From Massariosphaeria phaeospora (lineage: Eukaryota > Ascomycota > Dothideomycetes > Pleosporales): DNA of 64,000 bases. The position numbers and the translations under genes were made by a program. The notes beneath the pieces were generated by a model. It worked only from the letters and a program-made list of their open reading frames with translations. It was not told the DNA's origin and made no database searches. Each line of letters begins with the position of its first letter. Positions within the stretch are counted from its first letter, which is position 1. Positions 1-11,629 of this stretch are shown in pieces. The stretch is taken from contig JAADJZ010000007.1 of the NCBI GenBank assembly GCA_011032825.1, positions 1,612,001 to 1,676,000 of the forward strand. The letters are read 5' to 3'.

Positions 1-1170
1 ACTATGACATTGTTATCTCAGGCAAATCTTTCCCGCTGGGTGCTCAAGTTCCTATCGCCTTCAAGTTGACGCCTCTGGCTAAAGTCCAGTGTCATAGGAT
101 AAAGGTCTTCGTTACAGAAAACGTCGAGTATTTCTGCGCCAATAAACGAGTCCATCGCATGGAGCCGGTACGGAAAGTCCAGCTCTTCGAGAAACGAGCA
201 GACAGCCCGCCTACAAGCACGTTTCCTGGGAGCACAATGCGCATCATGTCTGGGGGAGGGGTACCATACGATCTGAGGGCAGCAGCATCGAGGGGTGACA
301 ACGTCCCAGTGCTGGATTCAACTAATTTGTTAGGTGATCTCAACGGAGATGCCAACATCGGCCCTACTGAAATGGAGTTTAATGTGCAGCTTCCAAGCTG
401 CCACAACATGCGGGACAAGGACAAGCAAGCAAAGCTGCATTTCGATACGACTTATCAGAACATCCAAGTACATCATTGGATAAAGGTAATTAGCATCCTC
501 TACCTCAACCTGTCTCCACTCTCTAACACGTTTTAAGATTGTCATGCGTCTCTCAAAGCCAGACCAGAACGATCCGTCCAAGAGGCGGCACTTCGAAATC
601 TCGATCGACTCGCCTTTTCATATCCTTTCTTGCCAAGCGACTCAGGCAAACACTGCCCTTCCAGCGTACTCGTCACCAACACCGACAAGGGGTGATACTC
701 GAATGCCAGAATGCGGATGCCCAGGAGCGCCTTCCCGCCGACAATCACCGACAAGCTTCGTACCAACATTGAGCTCGCTAAGTCGGTCTAGAGGCAATTC
801 AAACGCTACCCTACCCAGCCCGGACTTAGCACGCCCACAAGCTGCGCATATTGGAGGACCCATAGATGCAAGTGCGCAAAGACCCATGCATCTTCTCCGC
901 GTACCATCATTCAACCCTCCGGCTTTCGATGAAGACGAGTCACCACCACCTCCTCTGGAGACGCCACCGCCGCTGTATGAAACTATAGCATCGCCCACCA
1001 ATGGACTGGCAGACTACTTTTCGAGGTTATCAGATGCCTATGACGACGAGAGCGATGGCGAGACTGCAGCCAATAGGGGTCGGGTGGAAATGCCTCTCAC
1101 ACCTGGGAGCCGTGTAAACAGTCGAAGCATGGATGAGCGAAGGACGTGGTTGCCAGTCGGACGGTCATGA
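1..1170 (+). CDS. Arrestin-domain protein (ART/creD-like), 3' part
   Basis: The gene is cut by the left edge of the window. Two exons are visible: about 3-485 and 538-1170, joined by a 52-nt intron (486-537, GTAATT..AAG). The visible N-terminal part reads as an arrestin C-domain (SFPLGAQVPIAFKLTP, then IKVFVTENVEYF and a long beta-rich stretch ending IQVHHWIK|IVMRLSKP). The second exon is a Ser/Pro-rich tail with a PPLY motif (in TPPPLYET) and an LPAY motif, the type of PY motif that binds WW domains of Rsp5/Nedd4 ubiquitin ligases. Fungal alpha-arrestins of this kind act as adaptors that direct ubiquitylation and endocytosis of plasma-membrane transporters; creD and Rod1/Art4 are examples. 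Which paralogue this is cannot be told without the missing 5' part. The family call is firm, the subfamily is inference. Confidence 0.85.
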
Positions 1171-3698
1171 CCCCTAACGAACACGACATGACGATATGAG
1201 ATACGAATTGTAAAAAACGTTCGGATGTACGATTTAGCGAAATATGAGGGGTTATAGTATGACATCGTCTGTGTCGGCATTACTGTCGACATCTATGTTA
1301 TTGGGGTAGAGGAGCAAAACTGATCACCGTGGGCTTTTCGATCAACGACATTGGACATAACGTTAGACGGCTTGGCGTTTCGAGGTCCGGCCTGGCCTTT
1401 TGTGCATATCCGTGGCTGCATTGTATAGTCTTGTGACTTGTGTTTTGGATGACACTTGATTTTGGTTTCGTCGCCAGCTTGGCTGGCTGATGAGGTGGAG
1501 TTCTTTTTCAACATTTTCAACATAGCTTCGCATATACGAATCGGCATATATACAGGTTGTCCACATGTTACTCTGGACACTCATCGGCAGACTTCTTTCG
1601 CTTGCAATATGAGCACCAAGACTGCATCGTGATCGTGATGGTGGGGCAATTGCAATGCTGCAATAGAAAAGTTCCCGAAATCAGCTAGGTAAAATGACAT
1701 GACGCGGCCGACGTGTCTCACACTCAGCCCTTGGTCACAGCTGCTTCTCTCTATTTACGCCTGTTCTCCATCGTAAACGGAAACATGTCTGGACACGAAG
1801 ACACGCGGCCTTGTTCCTCCTGCCCGTCTTCCCAAGACAACCACTGACAGCCAATTTGACTTCTACTAGCAAACCTGCTTTCATAATTAATCGTGTTTCC
1901 AGTTCGCACCTAGGCCGCCGTCTTACGTCTACCTACAAAAAGCCCCATGCAGACAACACGCAATATGTGTACTAGACAAGGTTTCGCAAAGGCCAAGCCT
2001 TCAGCGAGGGAGAGAGCCTCATTTACCTAGTATACTAGACACCAAGCGACTGTTGTGAAAGATAGGGCTAGGCTAGCGACGTACAGGCATCTATTCCCGA
2101 AAAAGCTACTACGCAGTCGCATCTAGAAGGCCCGAAGAAGAAGGCTATCTACCTGTTTGCTGGGAAACCTCCTGAGCTATTAGGAGGGGAAATATCAACG
2201 GGCACCCTAGTTGAGCAATTACTGGTACCCTAGTTAGCGATACGCACGCACACTATCAACATACTCCAATCTATTGATGGCCTTGCCTCGGGCCCTTTGA
2301 AATACACATCCACGCCATTAACATAAAGATGCCATTTTAGTCTCAATTGAAAGCTTGTCGCCAAACGAAAGCAAAACGCCGAATTTTGAAGAAGAAACCT
2401 CTTCTTTTGTAAGGCTCCATCTTCATCCAAAAATAGGAGCTCTATGCTAAGTGGCGTGAGTGGCATGAGGCAGCAGCGTAGGTAATGGACTTAACTAGGA
2501 TACCCGTTAACAACTCTCAGCCCGATGTAGCCCTATCTGCCTACCTGTTTGCTGGAAAGACTCCTAGGTAGGCAGGCTGTCAAGACTTTTATCGGCATCG
2601 CGCCTTGGCCAAGGTGCTCCAGACCCCTCCGCCCTGTGCAAAAGAAACGAAAAGTAGTACCCCTACTGTACGTACTTTCTGATCAGTGACATGCATCTGG
2701 ACCAGGTAGGTCAGTACGCGTGTCGCGAATCTCGCTGTTTTGGGGGGGCGCGCCGTTGCTTGGGGGTTGCAGAACTAGTAAGCGATGGGGAAAGCTTGGC
2801 AGGCGAACGAATGAGCGGGCCCAGCGGTGACATTCGCCATCGTACGTTTTCTTTTCGCGGGTAGCAAGTAGTGGGGGGGATAGTTTAGGGGCCAAGTGGG
2901 AGAAAGTGCGAGGTACGGAGTAGAGTCTTGTGTTTGCCCGGTGGAGAGTGATCAAAAGATGCAGATTGAGATGAAAGTTGAGATGAAAGTACGGAGTAAC
3001 AGAGTGTTGTTGAGAGATTTCTCCTGAGCTCATAGCGGAGGCTCGTTTGGTTCGAGTGTTGTCGGAGCAGCTGTGTGGCAGTACGTCACACGTGGGTACA
3101 GCGGTGGTCATGAATTTTGAAAGATGCCAATATCGCAAAGCCGATGGCTCGTCTCCGAAGCACTGGCGCGACTAGTAGTGTGGCGAACCTGGAGCAGGTA
3201 GCCAGCCCTGTGCTACGCCCGCACAACGCCCTGCGCTACGGCATAACGCCCTGCATTCGGTATAGCACCCAGTCGCCTCCTAACCTCTTGCTACACCTAA
3301 TTGGCCACCGTGCACGAGTTTCACCGCGTGCACTTGCGCCATCGCCCATTGCGACATCTCCAACATCCTGCATGCCAGATAAAGGTCGGGCAAGCTCGAG
3401 CCCTGCGGCCACGCTACATTCATCGATTTCGTGACCAAAGGGTGTTCGGGGCAAGCTTCTAACTAACGACACCAACGCGCCGACCGCCTACATGCGTTAC
3501 AACGACCGCGGGGCCAGACACTTGGTAGGGACGCAGCAGTTAGTTAGTCCAGTAACCAGTCTCTTGGAATTTGTATTTAATGGATTGGGGGACGCGTCTC
3601 TGTTTCGCCTTGCGGAACTAGCATACCTTCTTCTAATACGGGTCCTTTTACCTTAACGGCTTTTACAACCTTTTAATCATCCTTTCGTGCAAGTAATA
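1171..3698. other. Intergenic, 2.5 kb, no convincing gene
   Basis: Only short unsupported reading frames lie here on both strands. The longest, 2683-3138 (-) and 3117-3434 (+), have no recognisable domain and biased low-complexity composition. A degenerate direct repeat lies at 2145-2173 and 2533-2565 (listed separately). A short tandem TTGAGATGAAAG occurs near 2966-2991. Confidence 0.6.
2145..2565. repeat. Pair of degenerate ~30-bp direct repeats
   Basis: The segment CTACCTGTTTGCTGG followed by AAA and CTCCT occurs at 2149-2173 and again at 2541-2565. Each copy is preceded by CTATCT (2145 and 2533). The copies differ by small indels. They may be ends of a decayed mobile element of about 420 bp; no coding remnant is recognisable between them. 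Confidence 0.4.
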
Positions 3699-5123
3699 AT
3701 GGCCGAGGTCAACATTTCGACTCACTACCCTGGGGATCACAATACGTCTGAGATTGTTCTGGTGGTGGTTACGTCGATCTTTGCGGCATTCATGTGGTTG
3801 TTCTTTTTCAACAGGGTCTATGTGAAGCTGTGGTTGTTGCGGAGGGTGTCTTGGGACGATGGTGAGTTCCCATGTGCGGTGGGAGAGAGCGGGTTGTGCT
3901 GACGTTCGATGTGCTTCTTCAGCAACGATTACCCTGGCTACTGTAAGTAGAGCATGTTGTGTGATAGCAAGTCTTCCCAATGCTAACTCGGCCGTAGATA
4001 ATGGCAACCATCTACTACTTCGCGCTCATGTATAGCGTCTCCCGTCATACGATAGGGCTCAGCCCAGCTTTGTGGACCTGGGTAAGTATCAAACCTTTTT
4101 AGTTATGGTACCGTATGTGACTGACCGGGATTTTTTTGAATAGCCACAATACCTCACTTGGGTACTCTCACGGCCTATTTTCCTCTTCCTCAAAGCGACA
4201 TTTTTCATCATGTACCTCGAACTCTTCGGTCGGCTAAGATGGGTACGATTCGCCTCTTGGACCGGCCTGTTTGTCTCGACGGTCCTCCATCTTGTATACT
4301 CCGTTTGGTCATTCGCCGTAGCCAACCCGCGTAGCGGAGCCTACTTTGTCAAGGCAACCAAGACAATTGGCATACCATCAGCGGCTTTTGGGCTAGTGAT
4401 TGACGTCTGGCTGTTCGCAATTCCAGCGGTGGCCATTTGGGGACTGAATATGGAGGCGGGAAAGAAGTGGAAGTTGAACGTCATGTTCATGGGCGGAGTT
4501 TTGTAAGTTTATTCAAGATCGGAGAACTGACAGAGGAGTTTGCGCTGACGTGAAGGATAGCGGAGTCATCTGTTCGGCGGCTAGTATGTATTTTCGGGTG
4601 GACGCGAACCGAATTGCTGGAGCCTGGCGTGGGCTCCCAGCGTTCATCTGCGCGTAAGACGACCCGCTATATTCCCTTGTTGGGCTTGCCGCAAATTGCT
4701 AAACAGTCCTGCAGTGTCTGCGAGATGTGCGTCGGCGTGATCTGCGCCTGTCTGCCCGCAGCGTCGTGCGCGGCCAAGGACCCAAACAGCATATACAACA
4801 TCCTGTCCCGGAAATCGCGGAATCTCGTCTCCGTTGACGCAACACCCAAAGGGAGCCAGAATACGGGCGATTCAAGTCTTGGTTTCACGCGGTCTGAGAC
4901 GGGCGGTGTACGAAGGTCGACGGATAGGAAATATGCGCAGTATTTCGAGCTGGAGGATTGCAATGCCTCAGGAAAACAGGCGCCCGACAGTCCTGGGAAA
5001 GTGACATATGGAACTGAGAAAGCCGGTGACTTGGAGAGTGGGATAATGAAACAAGTACAGATAGAAATTGAGTCGCGGCCGGCAATGGGAGGTACAGGTA
5101 CAGGAGGACAGCAGGGTTACTGA
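3699..5123 (+). CDS. PTH11-like fungal rhodopsin-domain membrane protein
   Basis: Multi-exon gene starting at ATG 3699 (the same frame is open slightly upstream, but only from GTG). Clear exons are 3699-3861, 3923-3942, 3998-4081, 4144-4502 and one from 4561; introns are 55-62 nt with GTGAGT/GTAAGT donors. The protein has seven hydrophobic segments typical of the fungal rhodopsin domain: the N-terminal EIVLVVVTSIFAAFMWLFFF, IMATIYYFALMY, PIFLFLKATFFIMYLELFGR, FGLVIDVWLFAIPAVAIW and the diagnostic last helix CEMCVGVICACLPA. A long hydrophilic Ser/Gly-rich tail follows, as in Pth11-type receptors. Splicing between 4561 and about 4710 is unclear: exon 5 runs into a stop at about 4653 unless one or two further introns are used (donor candidates GTATGT at 4584 and GTAAGA near 4653), and the usual Asp-x-x-Trp stretch before the last helix is not obvious. 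Role in surface sensing is only by family analogy. Confidence 0.75.
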
Positions 5124-6086
5124 GGGAATTCCGGTGATAATTAATTGTCGGTTGAATGCACTTGGTTCGAACATGTTACCCACGGTGCTAGGCGTACAGT
5201 AGTCGTGTGCTTCCATTCCTGAAGTCGCCGGGTGCATGATGCGGAGTCGACTGTCCAGTCGTACAAAGGTAGGTAAGCCAGCGAGTATGCTCTGCATGAC
5301 TGCCGGCTCCCCACGCAGCACGGCTTCTTCTGTGCTAGGTAAGCTGAGCCCCGAGCGACGTGGGGAGATGTCACGTTGATGGTGTGCGTCCGGGGCGGGA
5401 GCGCATGGCTGGTCTCGGCCAAACTGATGGCGAGTCGTGCGTTCAGATATCAGATAGCTCTAGCAACCACATACCCCTCAGCCGGCCATCTGCCGGTCGA
5501 GGGGTAGGTGGTTGGAGCTACCGGCAGTGCGGCTACGAGGTGCGAGGAGAAAGCGAAAGGTTTCCGTCGTGCCAAGGCTGCCAAGACAGGCCAAGAGGCA
5601 TAAATCGGGACGGTAGCCCACCGCAATGCCTCCTCTCCACCCCCTCTTGCAAACCCGACCGACGGCTGCGAGGATTCCGACCTGTTGCGATTCGCCCCCG
5701 GAAAGCTCTTCTACGCCCACTGTCGCGCAATTGAACTTGACGGTCCCAGGCCTCGACCGTCTGCCGGCTCGGCTTCGCCATACTGAAAGATTCTCTCACC
5801 TGCATAGATCCACGCCCAAGACGCGCCTGCCGTCTACTCTCCCCCGCGAACCCCCCAAATATCTTAAAAGAGGCCAGACGGGCAGTTACGGAGCGGCGAC
5901 TGGGCGCGACCTCACCTACATGCATACAAGTGCACCTCAAGCTTCTCGAGCGAACCAACGTCACAGTGGACATCCGCGTCCCTGCACCTTCATTTTCCCT
6001 ACATAAACACTGTCGACACTCGTTCCGGCCACATATCCGAAACATATCATTCGTTACTATCTTATAACGGCTCGAGCACCTCAACA
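5124..6086. other. Intergenic / NHA1 promoter and leader
   Basis: About 960 bp with overlapping unsupported reading frames on both strands (for example 5360-5734 and 5626-6006, +). The last 200 bp are C/T- and A-rich and lead into ATG 6087 in the context CAACAATGG, so this is probably the promoter and 5' leader of the antiporter gene. No specific element is recognised. Confidence 0.5.
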
Positions 6087-9000
6087 ATGGCGTGGGATCA
6101 CCTCTCCATCACGAAGCCGCACTTGGTGTACATCATCCTGGGCGGCTTCACTAGTCTGTTCATGTTGTGCTCCTCCATAATCAAGGAACGCATGTACATC
6201 GGCGAGGCTACGGTTGCCACGATATGCGGCATCATTTTCGGTCCCCATGCGGCCGATCTGATAAATCCACTCGAATGGGGCAACACAGACCTCATCACAC
6301 TCGAATTCTCTCGCATCGTTCTTGTTGTGCAGTGCTTTGCCGTTGGTGTCGAGCTGCCGCGGGCGTACATGGAGAAACACTGGAGATCCGTCACGCTGCT
6401 GCTCATCCCCGTCATGACTTTTGGCTGGTTGGTCACGAGCCTGTTCATCTGGGGCCTGTTCTCGTCACATCTTAACTGGCTAGACAGTCTCTGCGTTGCC
6501 GCTTGCGTTACCGCTACCGACCCTGTCCTAGCCTCATCTGTTGTTGGAAAGGGCAAGTTTGCAAAGCGCGTCCCGAGACATTTGCGTGACTTGCTCTCAG
6601 CAGAGTCTGGCTGCAACGATGGCATGGCTTTTCCTTTCGTATACTTGGCCATTTATCTTATCCGTTACCGTCCGGACGTCAACAAAGTTTCGTATCACTG
6701 GTTCTGCTACACCATTCTCTACGAGTGTATCTTTGGCGCCGTCTTCGGCGTCTTGGTCGGGTATGCTGCCCGTCGAGCCATTCGATACGCCCACGAGCGC
6801 GATGTCATCGACAGAGAAAGCTTTCTCGTGTTTTACTTCGTCCTGGCTTTGTTTTGCGCTGGAGCCGGGAGTCTGCTAGGACTGGACGACTTACTTGTTG
6901 GGTTTGCGTGCGGAGTGGGTTTCTCGAATGACGGATGGTTCCTCGAAAAGACGGAGGAGTCCCACGTTTCCAACGTTATTGATCTGCTCATTAACCTAAC
7001 CTTCTTCGTCTACTTTGGTACCATCATTCCGTGGGAGCAGTTCAATCAACCGGAACTCATCGGGCTAACACCATGGCGACTGGTTGTCCTCGGCCTCCTT
7101 GTTCTCTTCTTCCGCCGCATCCCGATCATGTTGGCGCTGAAGCCAATTATACCAGATGTTAAGACATGGCGCGAAGCTTTGTTCGCCGGTCACTTTGGCC
7201 CGATTGGCGTTGGGGGTATCTTCGTGGCCATCCTTGCAAGAGCTGAGCTTGAAACAGAATCAACAACTCCACTCGCTGTGCTACCAGAGGCAGGATTTGA
7301 GCACTTGAACATCATCGAAATGATTTGGCCAATAACTTGCTTCCTGGTCATTTGCAGTATCCTTGTCCATGGCAGTTCGATCGCAGTATTCACGCTCGGA
7401 AAGCACATCAATACGCTCACTATCTCGCTTTCCTATACGCAAGCAAACGAGGATGGTCCAGGCTGGATGGACCGGTTACCTCGAATTCAGTCGCGTTCCA
7501 AGACGTCCATGTCCCTTGGTCGTCGCCCATCGGAATCGTCAGTGGATGAGAAAGCAGAACTAGCCTCGCCCGGTTTCTCTTCACCCCTGAGTGCCCCAGG
7601 TCAATTCTTGCGTCGTCAGAAAGAGGAGGAACCCTCTAGTCGTACAAGCTCTCTCCGTCCCTCTGCCCGTCGCAGACGCTGGGATGGTCGGGGCCCTGGT
7701 GGACCAATTTCGCAATCGGCTATTGCACCGTCCAGGGGCAACAGAGAGGCAACCGAGGCAATGTCTCCTATGCAAGATTCTGACACGTTGGCCGATTCTC
7801 CAGAAGGTTCTGCAACCAACGACAAACGGAGGCCGGGACGCAATGGATCTCAGGAAGAGATTTTCCAAGAAGGCGACAAAACTATCATCGAAGACGAGGA
7901 AGGTAATGTTTTAGGCATTCGCCAAAGCAAACATGAAACAAAAGCAACGCGCACCGCCCGAGACGAAGCGGAAGCAGCTCATCTGATGTCAGAAAAGGAT
8001 GTTCAAGGTGGAGTTGCCCAGACCGAACACGGCGGTGCAGCTGAAACTGCGCCTGGAAAAGTAGTCGAGGCCGTCAAAGAGGGCGTGGAACATCCTGGCC
8101 ATAAATGGCGTAAGCGAATGGCGACCTTCTCTGGTCGACATCCTGAGGATGGGCCATCAGCACCACCTAAAGCACATAAGCCTGCACCGAAACGCGGACC
8201 TGCCTTGGCGTACCAATTCGGCAACACTATCATCGTCGAGGATGAGGACGGTGAGGTGCTCAAAAAGTACGATATCCCTGGTCCCTCGAAAGGTCCTCCG
8301 AAAGATCGCCCTGTCAAAGAACGCCCAGGAATGGATCGCAAGTCGTCTGTCGCTCAGACCGGCGACCGCGCTATGCAAAGCCTCCGTAGGATGGGAACTT
8401 ACATGGGCGTCCCCGCGCATCATGACGAAGCTGGGCCATCGGGAGACGCGCCGAACACCCGAAAGAAATCTACAGCAGGTGAAGACGACGATGATCGAAT
8501 TCGGTTCACTGTAACTGCTGGAGGCCGGCGGATGAGCAAGGTCGAGTTTATCCAACAAATGTCTCAGTTGGATCCCAAGGCTCGTGTGAAGTTCATGGAA
8601 GACAGCAACCTCCCTGAAGCCGTGAAGCGCGAAGCAAGACTAGATGCCAAGGATGCATCGAGTCGGCCCGTTCCCAAAGCTGCCAAAGTTCCGGCCGTCG
8701 TCGGCGAAGAAGGCGAGGCAGAGGTCCTCCAGCATGATACTCAGCAGGCGGAGAGAGAAGGCAGGAAAACCGGTCCGGAGGGGATGACGTTGGTCGATAG
8801 CAACAACGAGGAGGTGCCTTTCCACTCCATCAGAGACGATCTAGCCAACTATTCCCTCGATAAGAGCCAGCCTGAAACAGCTGCCCAGCGCCGACGTCGT
8901 CAGGCCGAACAACCTACGGATTATTTTAGCGGAGCGGCCCCTGCCGACAACGCAGTACACGCCAGTGGAAAGTCGGCAGAACAACGTCGCCTCGCCGCCC

Positions 9001-9410
9001 TGGACAGCTCTCCACCACCCACCCGCAGCGAGCAATCCGCAGACTCTCCGTCCCGAGCACCGAAAAGCCGCATGGACGAAGGCGAGACAGCCGCAGAACG
9101 CAAACGCCGTCTAGGCGCACTGGGCATGGGCAACGAGTCCCCCGACGAAGAGTCCGAAGAAGAAGAGGGTGGCGATCCGTACGAGACTGGCCGCGGCACC
9201 CACCATTCAACCCACCATAAGAAAGACGCACCCGTTACGCAGCAGCAAAGACAGACGCCTGCCCCTCAACGCGCTCCGGGGATTCGATTCGCAGAGCAGC
9301 CACGCGTTCCGACGAAAGACGAGCGAGTTGCCGCTGATGCTGCAGAGAAAGAAGGAAACGGAGAAGGTCCTGCCCCGAAGAAAGGGCTTGGCAAGTTGAG
9401 GTGGAAGTAG
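6087..9410 (+). CDS. nha1: Plasma-membrane Na+(K+)/H+ antiporter NHA1
   Basis: Single-exon gene, 1107 aa, close to the size of fungal Nha1 proteins with the long tail. Residues 1 to about 440 hold about twelve membrane segments of the CPA1-type cation/proton antiporter fold. The conserved TATDPVLASSV motif (Asp145) and the SAESGCNDG motif (Asp178) mark the ion-binding core, and the loop between them carries the usual basic residues (GKGKFAKRVPRHLRDL). Residues 440-1107 form a hydrophilic cytoplasmic tail of the Nha1 C-terminal type. It contains two copies of an acidic motif, TIIEDEEGNVLG and TIIVEDEDGEVLKKYD, and the conserved FTVTAGGRRMSKVEFIQQMS block. Family members export Na+, Li+ and K+ in exchange for protons and support pH and salt tolerance; the tail is known to bind regulators in yeast. 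There is no internal stop or frameshift. Confidence 0.95.
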   Translation: MAWDHLSITKPHLVYIILGGFTSLFMLCSSIIKERMYIGEATVATICGIIFGPHAADLINPLEWGNTDLITLEFSRIVLVVQCFAVGVELPRAYMEKHWRSVTLLLIPVMTFGWLVTSLFIWGLFSSHLNWLDSLCVAACVTATDPVLASSVVGKGKFAKRVPRHLRDLLSAESGCNDGMAFPFVYLAIYLIRYRPDVNKVSYHWFCYTILYECIFGAVFGVLVGYAARRAIRYAHERDVIDRESFLVFYFVLALFCAGAGSLLGLDDLLVGFACGVGFSNDGWFLEKTEESHVSNVIDLLINLTFFVYFGTIIPWEQFNQPELIGLTPWRLVVLGLLVLFFRRIPIMLALKPIIPDVKTWREALFAGHFGPIGVGGIFVAILARAELETESTTPLAVLPEAGFEHLNIIEMIWPITCFLVICSILVHGSSIAVFTLGKHINTLTISLSYTQANEDGPGWMDRLPRIQSRSKTSMSLGRRPSESSVDEKAELASPGFSSPLSAPGQFLRRQKEEEPSSRTSSLRPSARRRRWDGRGPGGPISQSAIAPSRGNREATEAMSPMQDSDTLADSPEGSATNDKRRPGRNGSQEEIFQEGDKTIIEDEEGNVLGIRQSKHETKATRTARDEAEAAHLMSEKDVQGGVAQTEHGGAAETAPGKVVEAVKEGVEHPGHKWRKRMATFSGRHPEDGPSAPPKAHKPAPKRGPALAYQFGNTIIVEDEDGEVLKKYDIPGPSKGPPKDRPVKERPGMDRKSSVAQTGDRAMQSLRRMGTYMGVPAHHDEAGPSGDAPNTRKKSTAGEDDDDRIRFTVTAGGRRMSKVEFIQQMSQLDPKARVKFMEDSNLPEAVKREARLDAKDASSRPVPKAAKVPAVVGEEGEAEVLQHDTQQAEREGRKTGPEGMTLVDSNNEEVPFHSIRDDLANYSLDKSQPETAAQRRRRQAEQPTDYFSGAAPADNAVHASGKSAEQRRLAALDSSPPPTRSEQSADSPSRAPKSRMDEGETAAERKRRLGALGMGNESPDEESEEEEGGDPYETGRGTHHSTHHKKDAPVTQQQRQTPAPQRAPGIRFAEQPRVPTKDERVAADAAEKEGNGEGPAPKKGLGKLRWK

Positions 9411-10594
9411 AACATCTCTCACGTGCGATTGATATTCGGTGTTTGCGGGTTGCGCGGCGTTTGCTTGATTACACGCGGGCTGGGTGGATTGGGGTTTCAG
9501 ATTGGTCAGCACGTTGTATGCATCTATCAGTGACATTTCTCAGCGCTTGCATTGGTGGGAGTGGAGGAATGGCAGTTAGATAATGGGTTTAGATTTACCC
9601 CCCCTTACAAAGAGGCGCATGCACGGGGTTTGTAGATGAACGCTTGTGCTGTGTTGAAATCCGGGGTTTATCAGAAAATAGGCTGTAAATCATATCTTGT
9701 TCCAACTCGTTTCGTTTCGTGTCTCTATTCTGGCTTCAAGGGCGAAAGAAGTCGTTGCAGGAGAAAATCCATGGGGCTAAGTTATCTCGGTGTGGTCTTG
9801 ATATAAGTTGCTCTTTCTAGGATATTGAAACCTTGGTCTAGCACGTTGTCGACAGCTTAGATAGATAGATAGATATAGAGATCCAAGAGAAGCTACAGAG
9901 AGACGATGCGTCTAGAGTATAGCAAGTCAAGTTAGGACATACTTGTACCCAAAGCCGGCAGGGATAAAGCTATATGAGGTGATTCGTCTGATCAACAGCG
10001 GAGTATAGCCTCAACCTGATCTAGACCCACTGTAGGATAACACTATAAGGTAAACAATAGTTGCCTTTACCCCAAAGGACTTACGTTACACTTGAACAAG
10101 GATGAGATGAAAACTGGAGATGATAAAGCTATATAGTATGGTACCTCGGCCGAAGTTGTGGTATCTTATCAGTACAGAGGATCTTCTAAGTTTTTTTGCG
10201 TGGAGATAGTATAGTGGGTTAGTTAGCTTTGAAGTAATTAGGAGGTATTTGTTCGTTTTCACCATGTTGTTGTTGTTGTCCTCGATTCAGGGTTCGTTTC
10301 CTCTATTCGAAACAAAGTTCCTTCTCACACAAGGTTGTTCAGTAAAATATGAGTTCATGTCAACAAAACTCGACTGATCGTGCGTGATGAATCCAATCAA
10401 TATGTTTGTGGCCGTAAATACTACATAGGGGTTGACTTGACGAGAGCAAGAAAAGGTAGGTAGAGAGAATATAGAGAAAGGGTCGCAGTGAAATCTGGCG
10501 GTTTTGCGATTCCATCCGAAACTCTCGCGTCCAGGCGCGCTCAACCCCCTTTCCCTCCTCGTCCCTTGACCCCAGACCCCTAGACAAGCAGCAT
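9411..10594. other. Convergent intergenic region with short tandem repeats
   Basis: This 1.2-kb interval lies between the 3' ends of NHA1 and the DJ-1 gene. It is A/T-rich, with a short GATA tandem (TAGATAGATAGATAGATATAGAG, near 9858-9880) and a TTGTTGTTGTTGTT run near 10264. No gene is supported. Confidence 0.5.
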
Positions 10595-11629
10595 TTAAGC
10601 AGCAGTAGGAGGAGCATACCCCGCCGGCCCCACAAGGTCAAATAGCGACCTGCTCACGTTGGCCCCAGGAACCTTGTGCACGACGGCATACGGATCCCAA
10701 GCGCTATCCGTGTGCGGACTCAGCTCGATAGCGTTCATAGTAAGATCGACTTTCTCCGCGCCGTACAAGTAGCTCATCAGCGCATACATCATGTCCATGC
10801 CAGCCGCGACGCCCGAGCTCGTCCACAGCTTGCCGCCGTCGTCGGCGACCCAGCGCGCGTTGGGCACCCATTCGACCTTCGGGCCGAGCTTGACCAGGTC
10901 AGCCCAGGCCCATTTGTTGGTCGTGGCGCGCTTGCCGTCCATGATGCCCGCGCGGGCCAGCGACACGGCGCCGGAGCACACGCTGGCGACATAGTCGGTC
11001 GAGGCGTAGCGCGAGCGCACGAACGCTTCGATCCACTCGTTGTCGGAGGAGGGCGTGAGGTAGTTGGACCCGCCGGGCACCATGAGGAGGTCCAGGGGAG
11101 GGGCATCTTCGGGCGTGTGTGTGGCGAGGATGGAGGGCGTTCGCAGCATGTAGGGATAGTTCTCTACGCTGCCGCCGGGCCGCGTGTAGGGGTTAATGTT
11201 GTTGACGAGGGCCCCCTTTTCCTTGTGGATGGCGACTAGAGTCATGTTGTACCGGGATGAAAGCTAAGAGATGTCTTTTAGTTGCGATTCGCTATTATTC
11301 GGACCTGGAGAATTGGGTTTATGCGTTGGTGGATGGGTGGGATAGTGAAATACCTTACCGCTGAGACGATTGAAAGCGGACCCCAGATATCTAGTGGAGC
11401 ATAGCCATTAAAGACGATCTGACGACATTGCTGTTAGCTGTGCTGCTATAAATTCTACCGGACCGAGAGGACCTGATGGGGTACGTACCCATCCGATTGT
11501 GAGGTTGCGGCCTGCATTGTACTGGTGACGAATCGAGTCAACAGGCGAATGGGCACTTGAATTGTCAGCTCCATATACGCTCGCTGTAAGGAACGATGCC
11601 ACGACGGCCAAGGTTTGCTGGAATTTCAT
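10595..11629 (-). CDS. Secreted DJ-1/PfpI (ThiJ)-family protein
   Basis: Three exons on the minus strand: 11489-11629, 11359-11418 and 10595-11263, giving 289 aa. The introns (70 and 95 nt) have GTACGT and GTAAGG donors. Residues 1-20 (MKFQQTLAVVASFLTASVYG) are a good signal peptide, followed by NxS and NxT sites, so the product is probably exported. The DJ-1/PfpI fold is recognisable from FNGYAPLDIWGPLSI (exon 2), DLLMVPGGSNYL, and the nucleophile elbow YVASVCSGAVSLARAGI with Cys163, followed by TSSGVAAGMDM. This arrangement resembles the isonitrile-hydratase/AraC-N-like branch of the superfamily. Secretion is unusual for this family, which is mostly cytoplasmic. The actual substrate is unknown. 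Upstream lie a TATAAAAG box and two copies of a 90-bp unit. Confidence 0.88.

Noticed and set aside
3117..3434. 105-aa frame on the plus strand
   Set aside because: Composition is Pro/Ser/Arg low complexity, it overlaps an equally long minus-strand frame, and it has no domain or leader signals.
10676..11239. 187-aa plus-strand frame over the DJ-1 gene
   Set aside because: Antisense shadow of the well-supported PfpI exon with GC-rich third positions.
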